Positions 34,701 through 46,138 of a stretch of DNA of 64,000 bases are shown here, piece by piece. Under the pieces are notes generated by a model. It was not told the origin of the DNA and did not search any database. It worked only from the letters and a program-made list of their open reading frames with translations. Where the stretch lies: the NCBI RefSeq assembly GCF_008831285.2, contig NC_045146.1:4226972-4290971 (forward strand), written 5' to 3'. Position numbers and translations under genes: made by a program. Numbering within the stretch: the stretch's first letter is position 1; every line of letters begins with the position of its first letter. Origin of the DNA: Nymphaea colorata. Lineage: Eukaryota > Streptophyta > Magnoliopsida > Nymphaeales > Nymphaeaceae.

Positions 34701-36623
34701 ATACTAACTAAATGTTAAATATATATCTGACTCATTGAAATCCCTAAAAAAAATATGGGGTACTTCATATGCCGTGTTTGCATCATTAATGACCTTGTGA
34801 GTGAGTGGCATGGACTCTCACATACGTCATCCAAGAAAAAGAAATGCTGTATGCAGGCCCATGTTGCACACACACTAACACTAATAATAAAGTAGACATT
34901 TACATCAAACTGGTTGTGATCTGTAAATATATAGAGCTACTATTTGATTGAGAACTTTGAGTCAATAATGCATCTAGCTAGGAGTGGCGATTGGGATGTC
35001 TGTACAGCACCAAGCATGTCATTTATTGGCCTGGCTTAACATGGCCCAAGTGTCACTGGATCCAAGTTGGTGAAGGAAAAGCGAAAAGGTTTGGATCTGG
35101 AAAGTTGGTGAATACCAGATTTGGGACAAAATCAGGTCCATTAAAACAAATGCACATGGTGGAACAGGTGATTGCACCATGAATACAACCAAATATGTCA
35201 AGGCAATGTATTTCCTACCAATGTATTTCTTAAGTGTTTATGTAACACTGAAGCAATTCCAAGGGCAAAGTGGTGCTCCTATTTAGCAATATAGGAAAAA
35301 TTGCTTTTCCAAGATAAACTTCAGCATTTGGGAGTGCAGCTGGCAAGTAGATGATTGCTATGTGAGTCAGAATCGAATTCACATCTTCTTCACTACTGTG
35401 AAAAGGTAACGTGAAATCTCTTCACTTGTATGACTTAGATGTATCATATTTCTCATAAAAGTGATTGAATTGATGAGATTTGATAGGATACTTATGAGAT
35501 AGATGGTATCAATGAGATTGATATTCAAATCTTTCTTATTACAAGGTATTGATTTGACTCTATAAGTAGGACCACCACTCAATAGCACGTTGCCACAGAA
35601 AACAGAGAGGGGGGGAGAGGGTACTACTACCACTCAAGAAGCTGAAGCCTCCCTTCTATCCCTTGCTCGGGATCTAGTAGCACCCACGAGAATCAAACTG
35701 ATAATGCGCCATTTAAGGATATGGTGAAAGTGAAGGAGATCCAAGTACCAATGAGTTAAAAGATATTGGTTGATGGTCACGCCCACGGTGGTTTGGGCCA
35801 TTTGGAAATGCAGGAATGCTAATCTTCATGATGAAGATGGGCAAGACCAAAAGTTGCTGTGGAACATATTTGGGATAATCTCAGCCATCAATTTTGTAAT
35901 GGCAACTGGGCTAAACAGGAATTAACTCTATGGCTGTCGACTGGCCAGTTGGCGACCAAAAAGCCGTGACCTTCCTTTTTAAGCAAAGGTTTGGAGAATA
36001 GTGACTTTACATGTATGCAGATATGGCTCTCATAAAATTGCGGTCACTATTTTTTGTGCACCTTGTGGTTTTTGGTTTTGTATGTGCTGGGATCTAATGG
36101 TTGAAGGAAATTTGTTATGACGAGGCGGATGATATAGGTGATATACTCAGGGGCTGAGCCAAAGGTAGAGGGGTTCAAAAAGCTGTGGAACATATATGAG
36201 CTTCAAAAGGTTCGAGCAGGAAAGAGTAGCGTTAAGAGTTAGTGATTGTAATCCCAGTTGAGCAAACATTAAGCTGCTTACTGTAATTATCCATTTGAAT
36301 TATGTTTGTGAGTGAGATCGTCCACCTAGGTAAAACAGACATAGATGGAAGATTGTTGTGCCTGTGCCAACATCCGGCACACTTGGACATGGTAGTTTGG
36401 ATTTTTGAGTATTTTTCGTCGAATTTTTGTAGGGTTTTGTGCAATTTTGTATTTTTTTGGTGTTTTGCTTTTTGTGGTATTTTCTATATTTCATGTAGAA
36501 TTGTGCATACTTTTGTGGAATTTTGCATAGAAATGTACATACACCTTACCATTCCTTTGTATCTAGAATTTGTAAAATTACCATATTCATTCTAGTATCC
36601 CATAGTTGTACCCGTTCTTGTAT
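31761..36623. other. intergenic with degenerate transposon pieces
   Basis: No gene recognised. A degenerate hAT-MITE-like piece lies at about 31.86-32.01 kb, another at about 33.2-33.35 kb, and a further one at about 34.11-34.3 kb (GAGGCGGAGTC at left). A possible LINE remnant is at 35.78-36.0 kb. An unusual G/T-rich stretch with recurrent AATTTTGT phrases lies at 36.4-36.55 kb. Confidence 0.45.
35780..36000 (+). pseudogene. possible LINE (non-LTR) ORF2 remnant
   Basis: The frame from 35788 reads VVWAIWKCRNANLHDEDG, which resembles the Trp/Arg-Asn segment (WxIWKARN) after the zinc-finger-like region of plant LINE reverse transcriptases. The match is short and stops follow. It could be chance or a related RNase H-like pseudogene. 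Confidence 0.3.
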
Positions 36624-37054
36624 CCATGTGTAATCACCCCAATTTTTTTTCTATGTTATTTTACCCAAGCACGAAACCCAAATTTAGATGCAAGATTCAA
36701 ATCTGATATCCAACTTTTGGATCCACATTAGATCCAAAACTCAAATTTAGATCCGAATCGAGCATTTGAAACTCAAAATCCAAAATCGAGTTCAAAACGA
36801 CAAAGTCTGATGCTATAAGCATCGCGCACATGTGCATAGACCTCTCCCCATTTTATGCTTCGTCCTCGCACCAAAACATGTTTTGAAACTTGAAATGAAG
36901 CCGACCACTCTTTTATAACAAAAAAAGATATCAGTTTTCTACATATTTTAAATAAAAAAAAAGGTTTTATGGTATTTTATCTTATTTTCATTTTATTTAA
37001 AGTTCTTTTTTTTTAAAAAAAAAGTGAGTACCGGGTGACGATTGCCCTACGCGT

Positions 37055-37075
37055 GGCAGCGCATCGCGCGCTGCC
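37055..37075. repeat. GC-rich perfect hairpin
   Basis: GGCAGCGC and GCGCTGCC pair over 8 bp around the loop ATCGC, in a 100-bp GC-rich island within AT-rich LTR sequence. Confidence 0.85.
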
Positions 37076-37373
37076 GCTTGCGGTTTACCAAAGCACCCGG
37101 GCAGGGGCCTGCGACAATGCAGCCCCCCTCCCCCCTTCTTTTCTTTGCAAAAAAGACCCTTGGCGGTCAGTTTTCAAAAATTTTGGGTGGGCATAACCCT
37201 GCCCATACCTCAAATGAGTATTTGCAGGCCTAATGCCCTATCCCATTTAGTGAAGACCTATTTTTCCAAAAAAAATTTGAAATTAATTCAAAATTCTTTA
37301 AAATTCGGATGAAAATGGGGGTGAAATTAAAAAAAAAAAAAATCAAATTTTGGGTTTTGACTCCAAAATCTTC

Positions 37374-37381
37374 TATAAATA
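37374..37381 (+). promoter_or_regulatory. TATA box in the solo LTR
   Basis: TATAAATA followed by a pyrimidine-rich then purine-rich leader. It is a likely U3/R boundary promoter of the former retrotransposon. Confidence 0.6.
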
Positions 37382-37620
37382 CCCCTTATTGCCCTCCCTC
37401 TTGGGTAAAAGTGGCTCTTGGGAGAAACCCTAAAGTATTCTCACTTGAAGACTTAGAGTTTCTCTTGAGCTCTCTCTCTCTCCCTCTTCATCTTTCAATT
37501 TCTCATCTTTCTCTCCAACTTGGAGCAAACTACAACTCTCTTGGAGATTCTTTCAAGGTAAGTCGAAGATCATTTCAATCACCGATTTTTTCTTTATTTT
37601 TCTATCATCTTCATCTCTCC

Positions 37621-38101
37621 ATGGCCAAAGGAGATAGTACTCAACCTCTTTTTAGAGACAAGAGGCTATGCTCAAATGTACCGGGAGCATGAAAAGATGA
37701 GATGCATTTTATTTTATGATTAAATCATGCTCTTTCAAGTATTATTGTTGTTGTTGTTCTTCTCTTCATTAATATGTTATTATTATTATTGCTATTTTTT
37801 TTCTTGAATATAGTCTTGTTGTTGTTTTCTTTATTTTCTTGTTATTTTCATCTCGCCATGGCCAAAGGAGATAACACTATTCCTTTTAGAGATAAGAGAC
37901 TATGCTCAAGTACACTGGGAGCATGGAAAGATGAGATGATCTTTCATTTCTTGATTGAATCATGTTTTCTCTTTTATTCAATGCAGCATTGTTTTTCTCT
38001 CTTCATTTTCTTCTTATCTTCATCTCCCCATGGCCAAAGGAGATAACATTCAACTCCTTTTTAGATACAAGAGGCTATACTCAAGCGCACCGAGAGCATG
38101 A
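37621..38101 (+). repeat. three tandem copies of a micro-ORF unit (MAKGD...)
   Basis: Units begin ATGGCCAAAGGAGATA at 37621, 37858 and 38030. Copy 1 codes 23 residues starting MAKGDSTQPLFRDKRLCS. Copy 2 lacks one codon (MAKGDNTIPFRDKRLCSS) and reads through the stop because TGA is TGG. Copy 3 (MAKGDNIQLLFRYKRLYS) stops at the same place as copy 1. The frame is preserved in all three, while the spacers between units vary. Whether it is translated is unknown; it may be leader sequence of the parental element's transcript. Confidence 0.8.
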
Positions 38102-38467
38102 GAAGATGAGATTGTAAATCATTTCATAGATAGATCATGCCCTCCCTCCTAGTTGAACTTTTCTCTTTTCATCATCCTCTCTCCATCTCTCTCTCTCTTT
38201 CATTCCTTGAACCTTGTCTATATATTATCTATGCATAGTTACTTGGTTTTTCATTTATATGTAAATGTATGATGGGAATGAGAGTATGATGGGAATAAGA
38301 GTGTGGTTTGATGTTATTTATTTTTATCTTCATATTAATTTTTGAGGTTGGGACTTGTCCAACCCGAAGAAACCATCACGAATATGTACATGTTAAAAGT
38401 GCATTCTTATGTCATTGATAGTTTCCATCTTAATCACCAAATTAGAAACTCTAACGAGTGCTTCGTT

Positions 38468-38545
38468 ATGTTGTTTGATTTTCTTTCATACCCAATGTTG
38501 TTTGATTTTCTTCCATACCCAATGTTTGATTTTCTTCCATACCCA
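38468..38545 (+). repeat. 27/27/24-bp tandem repeat
   Basis: Three units each encode M(L)FDFL(S/P)YP in the same frame. The third lacks exactly one codon. Confidence 0.85.
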
Positions 38546-40000
38546 GCGGTGAAAGATTTTTTCTTGTAACAAACCAAATAATAACATTCTATGTTTATGT
38601 AAATCATATTTTCCATAACATTTTCAAAAAAAAAAAAAAACCTTCTAATACGGTCTTGGAGACTTAAATTAGATTCTTGCATGAGCTCAAGTTCCCCTCC
38701 GGCCTATATAAAAAATCGAGGTCGGATATTTTTAATTTATTTCTTGATTATAATACTCATGAAAACATATGCATATGTACATGTTATATACGTATATGTA
38801 CACATGAATATCTTTATTTGTCATTCTCTCTTTATGATTTAACATACTTTTACAAACTCTCATATACGTATATATGATGAATATATATACGTGTATTCAA
38901 TTCTAAAATCTCTCTCTCTCTCTTTCTAAAGTCATATTCTCTTATCTACTTGATTTAAACCTCCTTTTCACAAGCTTTCATATACATACATATGTATATG
39001 AATATGTATCTTACCTTATTTTAAATATTTGACTTTATGATTTTCAAGATCTCTTTCTCTCTCTTTTTCTCTACATTTTCCTCTATGAAAGTCTTCATCT
39101 TTTCCATTCCTTTAATATTTTTTTCTTATCATTTAAGATTTTAATTTTTCATTTGCCGACTTTACTAAGACTAAAATTCAAATTATGACCCAATATTGAA
39201 TTCATGCTTGAGAGTCTACAACCCCAATCCATTTTCAAAAATTTTTCCTTCTAATATATGATATTTATCAAAACAAAAATCTTAGATGTATGTTGTGGTA
39301 GGAATGTTTTACATGAATATTTTGATAGGAATGAGTCATTTTTCTTTCCAATCATATAGGATCAATGTATTCACGCATTCTCACCCACTTAATTTCATTT
39401 ATGTTCACAAGTATTTCTCCAAAAGAACTTAAGCAAGATTAGATGAAACTCTAACTAAGTGGTAACCAAATTAAAGTAAAATCTCAAATCTACTTAAAGA
39501 CTTAAGAGAACAATAAAATGACTTTAAATGATTTCTCAAGCTTTCTAAGTGATATTTCTCAATTCTAGCTTTCTTCAAAATGTTTCACATTTTCAAGTAA
39601 TTCTACAAGAATCTTTTCAAAAGTTTCAAACATCAAACTTTCAATATTTTTCTACACCACATATAGAATGAAAAAGATGTTTAAGCCAAAACGAAATGCA
39701 TCAAAGATAAACATAGCCCTTGGTTTGATTACTCTTGGTAAAGGCGCCGGAAACGGTTGATCCTCGTACCGACGGGCGAGTCCCTTTCTCTCTCATTTTC
39801 AAAATAAAATCTCATTTTTCTGGAGTACTCCAAAACCAAATACCAAAAATTTGGGGATGCGAACACCATGCGATTTGGTCATCTACCTGAAAATTGAACA
39901 TCGTTCAAGGTTCATATCATTGATGCTTGATTTTTTAAAAAAAAATCAAGTCTGGATCACTCGGATTGTTCGGGATCGCGGAGTCTGGTTGGATCGGGTC

Positions 40001-40298
40001 TGTAGAAACAAAGAAGAGCAAGGAAGATACAAGATTTAATGTGGTTGGGTATGCTGAGACCTACATCAATGGCAAAAGCTCCACACCTCATTGTTGTTTT
40101 TTCATTATTTTTGGGCCAAAGATAATACACATTATATGAGAACTTCCACCAGATGGTGTAACGAACATAAAAGGCTTTCTAACAAGACAATACAATTAAT
40201 AATGGAAGAATGAAGAAAGAAACTATGAGAGAATCTAAAACACACGTACATGGCTGAACAATGGTTAGGAAAAAGAAAGGCAACTCCATCCTTCAACA
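40001..40298 (-). repeat. 3' LTR of Copia 2
   Basis: A 298-bp repeat homologous to 44814-45125, adjoining the polypurine tract. Confidence 0.92.
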
Positions 40299-40334
40299 CT
40301 CCCCCTCAAGTGGGGAGTAAATATTAGTGTAAGC

Positions 40335-41650
40335 CTACTTGATGAGGTTCTTGTAATGTTGATATTGATTTAAGCCTTTAGTAAGACCATCCACTAGTTG
40401 ATCTGAGCTTTTAGTATATGGTGTAGACAGTTCTCCTTTTTGCACTTCCTCATGAATATAATGACAATCAATTTCTATATGTTTGGTCCTTTCATGAAAA
40501 ACATGATTTGCCGCAATGGAAATTGCAGCTTGATTGACACAATGCAATGGAACAGGAATATCAACTTGAAATTCAATTTCTGACACAAGAGTTTTAATGC
40601 ATGTAAGCTCACTTGCTACTGTAGCCATAGCCAGATATTCTGCTGCAGCACTAGATCATGACACTACACTCTGTTTTTACTTTTCTAAGATACAATGTTT
40701 TCTCTAATAAACACACAATAACCGGTTGTGGATTTTTCATTTGAACTACCAACATCTGAACTACCAACCCAATCGGCATCAGTTTTAACCACATACTTAA
40801 TGATGACCATTCATGTTGTACCATATGCCTTGTCCTTGAGCCTTCTTTAGATATTGTAGTATATGATTAACGATTTTCCAATGAGTAGGAGAATGCATGC
40901 ACTGACTAGCAATATTGATTGCATATGTTATGTCATGCCTCATTATAGTCAAATAAATAAGCTTCAATATCTCTACTAGCTTGCACCCGATCTTTCATGC
41001 TGTTTTGAGCAAATCTATTTTGTACTTCCGTTGAGATAGGAAAATACCTTTGCGTGAGTGAGCTATCTCAATTCTCAAAAAATAATAGTCTTTCTAAATT
41101 TTTTTAGGTCGAAAGCATCATGAATGAGCTCTTTAGTCTTCCAAATTCCTTGGTCATGAGTTCCTGTTAGGATAATGTCATGAACATAAACTAAAATAAT
41201 AATAAAATGATCATCATTTCTTTTGACAAACAAAGAATTGTCAGCATTGCTTCTAGCAACATCATGTTGTTCTAGAAAATTACTCAGATGATAGTGTCAT
41301 GCCCTCGAAGATTGTTTCAAACCATAGATAACTTTACACAACCTTCACACAAGGTTACCATTTGCTTCTTTTGGGTGTCATAGAGGAAGTTTCTTCTACA
41401 CTTCTTCTTTCAACTCTCCTTGCAAAAAGACTTTTTTAACATTTAATTGGTACAAAGGCCAATTACAATTACAAGCAATAGCAAGAATTACTCTAACAGT
41501 ATTTTTTTGCTACGAGAGCAAATGTTTCCTCATAATCCACTTTTGTGTTTTATCTTGAATACTCATCGACATCCCACAACCTTTTTTTAGGTGGTAAGGT
41601 GACAATATCCCAAGTCTTATTTTTGTGTAATGCATTAAGCTCTCCGGCTT
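40335..41650 (-). pseudogene. Copia 2 RT and RNase H remnant
   Basis: An open frame at 40335-40628 gives the RNase H C-terminus: NQAAISIAANHVFHERTKHI, EIDCHYIHEEVQKG and SDQLVDGLTKGL, matching the Copia consensus NQAA.HIA.NPVFHERTKHIEIDCH. The RT part at 40.8-41.6 kb is visible only in fragments across several frames. It is not functional. Confidence 0.85.
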
Positions 41651-41678
41651 TTACCTATAACAAGTCTTTTTTGATTCC

Positions 41679-43022
41679 TCATATGTGGACCGCAGAACAG
41701 CTAGAGACCCGAGACAAATAAGCTTTATATGTATTGTTTATTCTTTCATACCTAACATAATTCTCTAAAGGGTAGTTGGTGCAATTGAGCATGACATAAT
41801 AAGATAGATGGGTAGGAGACCTGGTTTGACCTTCAAGTCTTCTCAAAGGAAATTGAATGCCATTTTGATCATCTATATTTTGACTGCCAATCTGGCTCTC
41901 TGATGTGACATTTTCTATGTTAACCTCTTCAAAAGTTTCTAGTGGATTTAAATTTCTTCTTATGATTGTGAACACATCATCTGTATTGGTGCTCGGTAAT
42001 ATAATCTCCCTTTGAAAACAATTCGTCAAACACATTAGAAGTAGATAATGAATTCTCTCCCTGAATATGTTTTTCCAGCATTAGTTGAGAGAAATAGAGT
42101 TTATTTTCATTAAATACCACATCCTTAGATATTATAAGATGCTTTTATTCTAAACTATAGCAATTTTACCTTTTTTTACTATGGAATATCCTAAGAATAT
42201 GCATTTAAGAGCTCGACTACTAAGTTTATCTAAATTTTGTTTTTGTTTAGCAACAAAGACAATATATCCAAAGGTTTGCATGTGGTTTAAATTGAGTTTT
42301 CATCCCTTTAAAATTTCAAGAGGAACACAATCCTGAAGTTGCTTGCGAGGAAGGTGGTTAATAATATGACATGCTTTTAAAAGAGCATCACCCCAATAAA
42401 TTCTAGGAACATTCATTTGGAATAATAAAACTCACGTGACTTCCAGGAGATGTCACTTTTTTCTTTTGGCTACTCCGTTTTGTTGAGGAGTGTTACACAT
42501 GTAAACTGATGATCAATACCATGTTGTTTTTCAAAACACTTGAAGAGAGAATTTTTAAACTCCATGCCTTTATTAGTTCTTAGAGATTTAATTTGTGTCC
42601 TGTTTTTTAATCATATTAAAAAAGATTTGAAATTTATCAAAACCTTCATTTTTAAGCAGATAAATCCAAGTGAAATTTTGAAAAATCATCTATAAATGTA
42701 ATATAATATCTAAAGCCAAAATATGAACTCACTGGGGCTGGTCCCCACACATCAGAATGTATCAAATAAAATAGATGTTCAACAACACTATTAGACTAAA
42801 AAAAAGAGGTCTACTCATCTTTAGCATTACGACACACATCACACGAATGACAATCATAGTGACATGTAGAAAATAAAACATTTAACTTGTAATTAGAAGG
42901 TGGTCGAGTTTTTTATGCCACAAGAACTATCAAATCTAATAGTCAAAGCTTTATTTTCATATTCCAGCACATGCAGTCCATTGGTAATTCTTCCATTACC
43001 AATCATCTTCTTCGTCAACTTG
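41679..43022 (-). pseudogene. Copia 2 integrase and linker remnant
   Basis: The frame at 41679-42035 reads RSPTHLSYYVMLN and YPLENYVRYERINNTYKAYL, the conserved linker before RT (HPLSNYISYHRLSP). Near 42.45-42.55 kb the integrase gives HGIDHQFTC then TPQQNGVAKRK, in a second frame. The TRIM insertion at 43.02-43.48 kb cuts the upstream integrase. Confidence 0.82.
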
Positions 43023-43478
43023 TCTTAAAACTCGACCTACTCCCGGACTCGGGCCCCTGGTTTGGTGGATCCCAACCTGCCCCCTAGCAGTTTCGACTCT
43101 AGCCTCAAAAAGGCTAGGAACCATGACAATCTTCTCATCAATGGCCCCCTTTATAAACCCTTGATGATTCCACACAATCTTCGATACGAGACTATGTTTT
43201 TGGGGCATTACAATCCACCCTCATTAAGGCACACACGTCTGCGCATGTGGGACCCTAGGTCTGAGTGTTGAAACCGGCTCTCATACCACTATAACAACCC
43301 GACCCACTCGCGGGCTCGGGCACTTGGTTCGGCGGATCCCAACCCGCCCCATAACAGTTTCAGCTCTTACCTAAAAAAGGCTAGGAACCAGGATAATCAT
43401 TTCATCAATGACCCCTTTACAAACCCTTGAAGATTCCTCACAATCTTCGATACGAGACTATGCTTTTGGGGTATTACA
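43023..43478 (-). mobile_element. TRIM retrotransposon, copy 2, inside Copia 2
   Basis: The reverse-strand counterpart of the TRIM at 30770-31226. LTRs of about 190 bp lie at 43023-43212 and 43290-43478, separated by 77 bp that include a primer-binding site reading TGGTATGAGA on the reverse strand. The outer end at 43023 is degraded (TTAAAACTCG for TATAACAACTCG), and no target duplication is clear. Its insertion interrupts the integrase region. Confidence 0.87.
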
Positions 43479-44778
43479 AATATAATATCACAGTTCAAAT
43501 CTTTGGTAAGTTTAGAAGCAAACAATAAATTTGTAGATAGCTTAGAAACAACTGAGGTATTAATTTTTTGTCACTATCAAAGAGACACTATTAATACATT
43601 CAACTCTCACCTTGGATCCATCTGCAATAATGACAAAATTGTTTCCATCTACAACCTTAATATTAGAGTGATTTATAATAGATTAACACATATACTCCAT
43701 TGCTTTAGAATCTATAATCCAATCATAGTAAGTAGAGGGAGTACCTAAGAGATTCTGACTAGATGCGGAGGCAACCATGGGAGTCTTCTCCTTTTGTTTT
43801 TATACATTTTGAAGAAGCTTGGTGATAGTCTTCAATTGAGCAACTACATCAATGGTTTCTATGGTAGCAACCTGAGAAGAAGCAGTCGGCTCATTTGGAC
43901 GCCTATCCTGAGTCGCTCCTAGTTTCCCATGCAATGTCCAACACCTATCACAAGTGTGTCCATCCTTCTTACAATAAGTGCAGGTAAACTTTGAGGTTTT
44001 GATTTCTCGATTTATAACCATATGACCCTTGACTATCCCTTTTGTTCATTGTAGCAGCACAGACAGTAGTATTGGCATGAAACACTACTTTGTCGGAACC
44101 CTCGCTTGATGAATTTTCTGGTTGAGTATTTGGGTTCATAACTTGTCGGTGTGTTTCTTCTTTTATAAGAGTAGACAAAACATTATTAACATAAGGTAAT
44201 TCTGCTGAAAGCAATAGTTGACTTTGAATATGTTCAAAATCAATTCCAAGACCTGTTAGGAATTGAAGGCCTTCTTATGTTGTCTGAGTTTTCTTGATGG
44301 AGCATTGTCACTATATGATGCAGTGTATATGTCATATTCATCCCATAACTGCTTCATTTTGCCATAGTAATCAGCAATACACATATTCTCCTTTTTTAAG
44401 CTATGAAGTTTACAAGATAGCTGATATATACATTTCCTTTGCATTGACCCATACATCATGAGCGCTAGTAAGAAACATAAAGTTTGGAGCAATTTTTGGC
44501 TTCATGAATTGAAAAGCCATAACATAACCATGTCATTGATGGATTTCCATTCCTTAAAATGTGCATCCTTCTCATGCTTTAGTAATTTCTCTACCAATAT
44601 AGCCCAATTTTGATCTATCACTGATATATAATGTAGTAGATCTGGACCAAGACAAATAATTTCTTCCATCTAGTAAATTAGAAGTGATTTTAGGATTGGT
44701 ACCTGATCTTGAACAACTACTCTCCATCATAGAGTCTGACCACTGGTTTGGTGTAGGCGAACCATTATTTCCAGCCAT
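43479..44778 (-). pseudogene. Copia 2 gag and protease remnant
   Basis: The reverse frame from 44778 starts MAGNNGSPTPNQWSD and includes LLDGRNYLSWSRS, a standard gag N-terminus. The next piece has YQLSCKLHSLKKENMCIADY then GKMKQLWDEYD. Near 43950 the zinc knuckle CTYCKKDGHTCDRC is intact (CX2CX4HX4C). Frameshifts and stops split gag into three or more pieces. Confidence 0.88.
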
Positions 44779-44813
44779 GAAAACACAGAATCAAAACACC
44801 CACTTTGGTACCA

Positions 44814-45125
44814 TGTAGAAAGAAAGAAGTGCAAGGAAGATACATGATTTAACGTGGTTCGGCCTGCTCAAACCTACATCCATGGTAAAAGCTCCACACA
44901 CCTTGTTGTTGTTTTTTCAATTTTTTTGAGCCAAAGATAATACACATTATATGCGAACTTCCACCAGAATGTTTAACAAACATGGAAGGCTCTCTAACAA
45001 AGCAATACAATTAATAATGGAAGGATAAAGAAGGAAACTATGATAGTTTCTAAAACACACATACAGGGCTGAACGACTATATGCCCAACAAGTGGGAAAA
45101 GGAAAGGCAACTCCATTCTTCAACA
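44814..45125 (-). repeat. 5' LTR of Copia 2
   Basis: 312 bp, followed on the reverse strand by the primer-binding site. It differs from the 3' LTR by several substitutions and small indels. Confidence 0.92.
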
Positions 45126-45248
45126 TGGTCAGAATCACTCGAGTTAGGTTTAAAAAAGAGAGAAAGAGAGAGAAGGAGAGACTATTCCTGGCTTGGTTGG
45201 CTGCCGATCCAAGCCCGATTCACGGGCTTGCCAACTATGGTTTAGCTT

Positions 45249-45980
45249 CACTAAAGAAAAACTATTTTTTACTGACCCTTGAAGATCGTCAGTAAACATT
45301 TTATTGATGTTATGCCTAACGCGAAAGCACGGCCAGGAAAGATGTCTTCGCTGAAACCTTTACTAATGTTTTTTCTGCACATTAGGGGCGGTTTGAATAA
45401 CTGGTACTCCATTTTAGAGGTGACACTAAAATTCTCAGCAAAAGTACTAGCAACAACTAAACGTGGAACTTTTGTTCAGAAAGTTTTTGGGTGGTTATGA
45501 AACTTCAGGTGGAGCTTTATTGATAGGTATAATTATTTTACCGTTAAAAGGACACGTATTTTCCCCTTTTCATTTTTTCTCCTCTCAAGCCTCTCAGCCA
45601 CAACAGCTTGCCCACCGCCATCTCCGTTACTAAATAGCCAGCATTCTAATGCTGGGTATTTAGTTTCAGGTATTCAAACGCAACCTTAGGAAATGTTAAC
45701 CATTGCTGACATTCAAAGTGTTAGCAATTCCTGTCACATGGTTTAAAAACAAGTCTATACTGATGCAGACAATCGTCAGCAAATCCTTCTTACATGTGAT
45801 GCTTTCAATCTCACATCACAACATGCTTAGCTTTTATTGACGTCAGTAAGAGTTGACATTTATTGACAATTCGACATACGTCAATATATGTATATTATAT
45901 CCGAAGATTTACGCTTCGCGTCAGTATATACTCAAACATTTTTCTCTCTTAGAATCACTAAAAATGAGCTCTTTTTAGTG
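45249..45980. mobile_element. non-autonomous CACTA element
   Basis: It begins CACTAAAGAAAAAC and ends TTTTTAGTG, with a 3-bp duplication CTT on both sides (45246-45248 and 45981-45983). Repeated subterminal words CGTCAGTAA/CGTCAGCAA/ACGTCAATA occur near both ends (45283, 45774, 45839, 45880, 45919), as in CACTA subterminal regions. It is 732 bp including a nested MITE and has no transposase. Confidence 0.85.
45385..45685. mobile_element. Tourist-like (PIF/Harbinger) MITE inside the CACTA element
   Basis: GGGGCGGTTTGAATAACTG at the left mirrors CAGGTATTCAAACGCAACC at the right. TTA is duplicated at 45382-45384 and 45686-45688. It is 301 bp and non-coding. Confidence 0.87.
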
Positions 45981-46069
45981 CTTGTATTCTTAGTTATTTG
46001 ATTAAATAAATTTGGGAAAGACCCTCCACATAGGGTTGCATTGTCAAGAAGGGTATCTGACTCTTGATT

Positions 46070-46105
<36 letters not shown>

Positions 46106-46106
46106 A

Positions 46107-46138
<32 letters not shown>

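Larger units (their letters stand above)
36629..39865 (+). mobile_element. 3.2-kb solo LTR, Gypsy-type
   Basis: It starts TGTAATCACCCC and ends GGGGATGCGAACA. A perfect 5-bp duplication CCATG flanks it (36624-36628 and 39866-39870). No second LTR or internal domain is present, so it is read as a solo LTR left by recombination. It contains a TATA box at 37374, a GC-rich hairpin at 37055-37075, three tandem copies of a micro-ORF (37621-38101) and an in-frame 27/27/24-bp repeat (38468-38545). The last 170 bp resemble the end of the LTR at 61398-62683. LTRs this long occur in some plant Gypsy lineages; the lineage is not assigned. Confidence 0.82.
40001..45125 (-). mobile_element. Copia LTR retrotransposon 2 (reverse strand)
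   Basis: On the reverse strand the 5' LTR is 44814-45125 and the 3' LTR 40001-40298, both beginning TGTTGAAG and ending TACA. Flanks gggtc and tggtc agree at 4 of 5. A primer-binding site (TGGTACCAAAGTGGG, about 44799-44813) and a polypurine tract (ACTTGAGGGGGAG, 40299-40311) sit where expected. Without the nested TRIM the length is about 4.67 kb, normal for Copia. Gag, integrase, RT and RNase H are recognisable but interrupted. Confidence 0.93.

Noticed and set aside
36302-36595. 97-codon forward frame
   Set aside because: Phe/Cys-rich translation of a T/G-rich repetitive stretch, without a motif.
37621-38101. CRISPR-like or satellite array
   Set aside because: Only three units with unequal spacers (237 and 172 bp) in a plant LTR; it is a local triplication, not an array.
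42996-43271. Frames on both strands at 43.0-43.3 kb
   Set aside because: They fall within TRIM copy 2 and come from its LTR sequence.
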